DNA of 64,000 nucleotides, from the NCBI GenBank assembly GCA_964604675.1, contig CAZSAT010000006.1, forward strand, positions 1 through 64,000. Reading direction: 5' to 3'. The translations under genes were made by a program, and so were the position numbers. Source of the DNA: CAZSAT01 sp964604675 (GTDB taxonomy: Bacteria; Myxococcota_A; UBA796; CAJQPC01). Under the pieces are notes generated by a model. The model ran no database searches, was not told where the DNA came from, and worked only from the letters and a program-made list of their open reading frames with translations. Shown piece by piece: positions 60,577-64,000 of the stretch; position 1 is the stretch's first letter, and the number at the start of each line of letters is the position of its first letter.

Positions 60577-62306
60577 ATGAATCGACCGCCGCCGCCGCCG
60601 TCCCAGCTCTTGGAGCGCGAGCCCTCGGGAGGTTGGGGCCAGGCCTTGCCATCGCAGGTGGTGGTGGGCCTGGTGCTGCTCGTGGTCTTCGCCGCGTTCG
60701 TGGGGGTGGCGGCCGCGCCGCTGGGCCCCGGGGCGGGTGGAGCGCTCCACCTGCTGCTCGAATGGTCCGCCTTCGTGGCGGCCTGGCTCACGGCGGTGCT
60801 CGCCGTCGTGCAGTTCCGCGTGCAGCGGGACGTGTCCGCTCCGATCCTGGCTGCGGGACTCGCCGCGGCTGGGACGGTCGACGGGTTCCAGGCGCTGGCG
60901 GCCTCGGGGCTGCTGCCGGTCGGTGACCTCGACGGATTCCTCGGGTGGAGCTGGGTGCTCTCGAGGTGCTACGCGGTCGGGATCGTGGTGGCGGGCACCC
61001 TGATGGCACGCACGTCCCGGCGCGCAGCGAGCCTGCTCGGCTTCGGCACGCTGGGCACCGCGGTGCTGATCCTCGCGGCCATGAGCTGGGGCCTGCGGGC
61101 CGCCACCCTTCCGCCGATCCACCAGAGCGGTTGGATCGCGCGCCCCTCGTCCGCGGTTCCGCTGCTGCTCCTGGCCTTCGCGGGTCCCCTGCTGCTCCGC
61201 CATCACCGCCGGGTGCGCGGGCTGTTCTCACACGCCCTGCTGCTGAGTCTCATCCCGTTGGTGGCGGCCGAGGTGCTCATGGCCAGCTCCGCCGCTCACC
61301 ACGACGGCGCCTTCCACGCTGCCCACGTGCTCAAGCTGGTGAGCTACCTCGTTCCCTTCCTCGGTCTGGCGTTCGCTCACGTGCGCAGCGCCCAGCGCGA
61401 GCGGGAGGCGATGGTCGAGCTGGAAGGAGCCCGTCGTGAGCTGCTGGAGAAGACGTGGTCGTTGGAGGCTTCCCTGAGCGAACAGGCGACCACGCTCCAG
61501 GAGGCTCGCCAGGCCGAGGACGACGCGGTGGCGCTGGCGTGGCGCCTGGGCCGCAGCAACCGCGAGCTGCAGAGCTTCGCGGCCGTGGCGGCCCACGATC
61601 TGCAGGAGCCGCTCCGGAAGCTCCAGGCCTTCTCCGAGCGCTTCGAGTCCCGCTTCGGAGAGCAGATCCCAGAAGGCGGCCGGGACTACCTCGCTCGCAT
61701 GAACAAGTCGGCGGCGCGGATGCACCAGCTCGTGGGCGATCTGTTGTCGTTCTCCCGTGTGACCACCCAGGCCCGACCCTTCGCGGAGGTCGACCTCGAC
61801 GAGGTGGTGGACGACGTGCTCGATGACCTCGAGCTGCGCGTGCAGGAAACCGGGGCCGTGGTCGACGTGGGGGCGATGCCCGTCATCCGCGCGGACGCGC
61901 TCCAGATCCGGCAGGTGCTCCAGAACCTGATCGCCAACGCGCTCAAGTTCCGCAAGCCCGATGGCGCACCCGAGGTGCGCGTGAGCGCCCAGCTCCTCGA
62001 CGAGAGCAAGAGCCCGATCGGCACCCGCTCCTGGCAGATCAGCGTGGCCGACAACGGCATCGGCTTCGACGAGAAGTACCTCGATCGGATCTTCGAGATC
62101 TTCCAGCGGTTGCACGGACGACAGGACTACGAGGGCACCGGCATCGGCCTGGCGATCTGCCGCAAGGTGGTCGAGCGGCACGGCGGCCTGCTCGCGGCCA
62201 GCAGCCGGCCTGGCGAGGGTGCTACCTTCCGTCTGGTGCTCCCCTTGGAGCCTCCCCCTCCCTCCGCGGCCGCAGCGGAGGATCACATGTTCACCCCGGA
62301 GTCCCC

Positions 62307-62310
<4 letters not shown>
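60577..62310 (+). CDS. Membrane histidine kinase with 7-TM sensor
   Basis: The product has 577 residues from the ATG at 60577; an ATG at 60550 (MDLLACYRK) is possible. The N-terminal 270 residues hold about seven hydrophobic helices without a periplasmic domain, a MASE-like membrane sensor. A coiled coil (REREAMVELEGARRELLEKT) leads to HisKA with His340 in AAHDLQEPLRKLQAF, of the phytochrome-like subclass. HATPase boxes are NLIANALKF (N), DNGIGFDEKYLDRIFEIFQR (G1/F) and GTGIGLAICRKVVERHGG (G2). Signal unknown. The stop overlaps the GTG of the (Asp-Thr) lipoprotein gene. Confidence 0.85.
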
Positions 62311-62819
<509 letters not shown>

Positions 62820-62845
62820 GCGCTCACGGCGCTGCAGAGTCACGG

Positions 62846-64000
62846 TCAGGAGCGCGCCTCGAGCTGTTCCCACCGGGCGTAGGCCGCCTCGATCACGCCG
62901 GGCAGCGCGGCCGCCCGCGCCTGAAGCACCGCGGCGTTCTCCGCAGCGTCGGACCAGAACCCGGCGTCGCTCATCTGCTGGCCGAGGGTGTCGAGCTCCG
63001 CTTCCAGGCCCAGGATGTGCGCCTCGATCCCGGCGAGCTCCTCGCGCTCCTCGTGGCTGAGCTGGTCCGCGCCACGAGCCCTCGGGGTCGCCGGGATCGG
63101 CGCCTTGCTGGGGCTCGCCTTGGCCCGCGCCTGGACTGCCGAGACGTACTGTGAGCGATCGGCGTAGCGCTGCACGCCACCGTCCTCGACCGCGACCACG
63201 GCGGTGCAGACCCGGTCCAGGAAGGCGCGGTCGTGGGTCACGACGACCGCGGCGCCGTCGAAGCTCAAGAGCGCCTCCTCCAGCACCCGCAGGGTGAGGA
63301 GGTCCAGATCGTTGGTGGGCTCGTCGAGCAGGATGACGTTCGCGCCCTTCAGCAGGAGCTTCGCGAGCAGAAGCCGCGCTCGTTCACCGCCGCTGAGCTT
63401 GCTGACCGGCTGATCCAGGGATTCACGGGGAAAGAGGAAGCGCTCCAGGAAGCTGGCGACGTGCAGCGTGGCGGCCTGCCGTCCGCCGGCGGAACCCTGC
63501 CAGCTGGCGCCCGCCTTCGCGGCCATCGTGACGTGGCTGCTGCCGCCGCCGGCCGCTTCGAAGACCGTCCAGTCCTTCCCGTCGGGCGACTCCAGGCCGC
63601 GGCGCTGCTGGTCGAGCACGGCCACGGTCAGGCGCGACGCGGCCACCCGCTCCCCGCGATCGGGCGTGAGCGCGCCGGACAGGATCTTCAGGAGCGTCGA
63701 CTTTCCGGCGCCGTTGTCGCCCATGATGCCGAGGCGGTCCCGCGGGGTGAGGGTGAGCTCCGCCCCGCCCAGCAGCTCGCGCCCGTCGTAGGCCTTGGTC
63801 ACGCCGTGCAGCTCGACCAGGGTCGACGGCAGGCGCTGGCCGGTCGAGAGGTCGAGCTCGAAGCCGGTGTCGAAGCGCACGATCTCCTGGTCCTGGAGGG
63901 CGTCCAGACGCTGGAGGCGCGCCTTCTGCTTGGTCGATCGTGCGGCGGGGCTGCGCGCGGCCCAGGCGGCCTCCCGAGCGAGGAACTTCAGGTGACGGTG
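62846..64000 (-). CDS. uup: ABC-F ATPase (Uup-like), C-terminal part
   Basis: The frame is open to the window end, so the N-terminal ABC domain is missing and about 384 residues are seen. The linker between the domains (REAAWAARSPAARSTKQKAR) is typical of Uup. The second ABC domain has GDNGAGKSTLLKIL (Walker A), VSKLSGGERARLLLAK (signature), VILLDEPTNDLDLLTLRVLE (Walker B) and VVTHDRAFLDRV (H-loop). A C-terminal coiled coil follows (EEREELAGIEAHILGLEAEL). Soluble; such proteins act on ribosomes or on DNA intermediates. Confidence 0.88.
   Translation of the reverse strand, partial: HRHLKFLAREAAWAARSPAARSTKQKARLQRLDALQDQEIVRFDTGFELDLSTGQRLPSTLVELHGVTKAYDGRELLGGAELTLTPRDRLGIMGDNGAGKSTLLKILSGALTPDRGERVAASRLTVAVLDQQRRGLESPDGKDWTVFEAAGGGSSHVTMAAKAGASWQGSAGGRQAATLHVASFLERFLFPRESLDQPVSKLSGGERARLLLAKLLLKGANVILLDEPTNDLDLLTLRVLEEALLSFDGAAVVVTHDRAFLDRVCTAVVAVEDGGVQRYADRSQYVSAVQARAKASPSKAPIPATPRARGADQLSHEEREELAGIEAHILGLEAELDTLGQQMSDAGFWSDAAENAAVLQARAAALPGVIEAAYARWEQLEARS

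Overview
The window is high-GC bacterial DNA with G/C-dominated third codon positions and tightly packed genes; I see no tRNA, rRNA, CRISPR array or insertion sequence. Two neighbouring exported proteins end in MYXO-CTERM tails (Cys, hydrophobic segment, Arg cluster). Together with many Asp-rich metal-binding-repeat and FG-GAP surface proteins this points to Myxococcota (delta-proteobacterial lineage). That is inference: no taxonomic marker gene is present. A run of exactly 100 N at 31400-31499 shows that this is a draft scaffold.

Layout. 1-9154: end of a serine hydrolase gene, a small lipoprotein, a TetR regulator, a zinc-ribbon protein, a permuted PEP-synthase-like lipoprotein, an operon of a metal-binding-repeat protein and a sulfatase-fold/TPR lipoprotein, and a PAP2 enzyme. 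9219-19446: an 11-gene complex I operon nuoABCDHIJKLMN on the minus strand, without nuoEFG. 19517-21790: AraC-type remnant, SDR oxidoreductase and QueA-like protein. 21793-29509: exported-protein island (FG-GAP propeller, beta-helix protein, two sulfatase-fold lipoproteins, a two-domain deacetylase-like lipoprotein). 29636-36411: PilZ protein, repeat protein broken by the assembly gap, CAP-domain and inactivated-subtilase proteins with MYXO-CTERM tails, HPF. 36503-45507: tyrS, pheST, YfcE-like phosphodiesterase, PilZ-like protein, ferredoxin and an LtrA-Kir channel fusion. 45712-48341: acyl-CoA synthetase and acyltransferase pair. 48977-55093: TPR ATPase-like protein and an operon with an 11-haem lipoprotein cytochrome. 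55134-64000: prfC, a plant-type UDP-sugar pyrophosphorylase, a histidine kinase with response regulators, a (Asp-Thr)15 lipoprotein, and an ABC-F protein cut by the window end.

Two genome-wide habits stand out. First, about fifteen exported proteins begin with an extremely short signal, typically nine residues to the lipobox Cys, with no Lys or Arg at all, usually followed by an Asp/Thr/Ser-rich tether. Second, about ten genes have a TANNNT-like -10 box only 6-7 bases before the start codon and no ribosome binding site, which is the layout of leaderless transcripts. The two support each other: where the -10 box abuts the start codon, the short N-terminus cannot be an annotation error.

All functional assignments come from reading motifs by eye. 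No similarity search, structure prediction or signal-peptide program was run.
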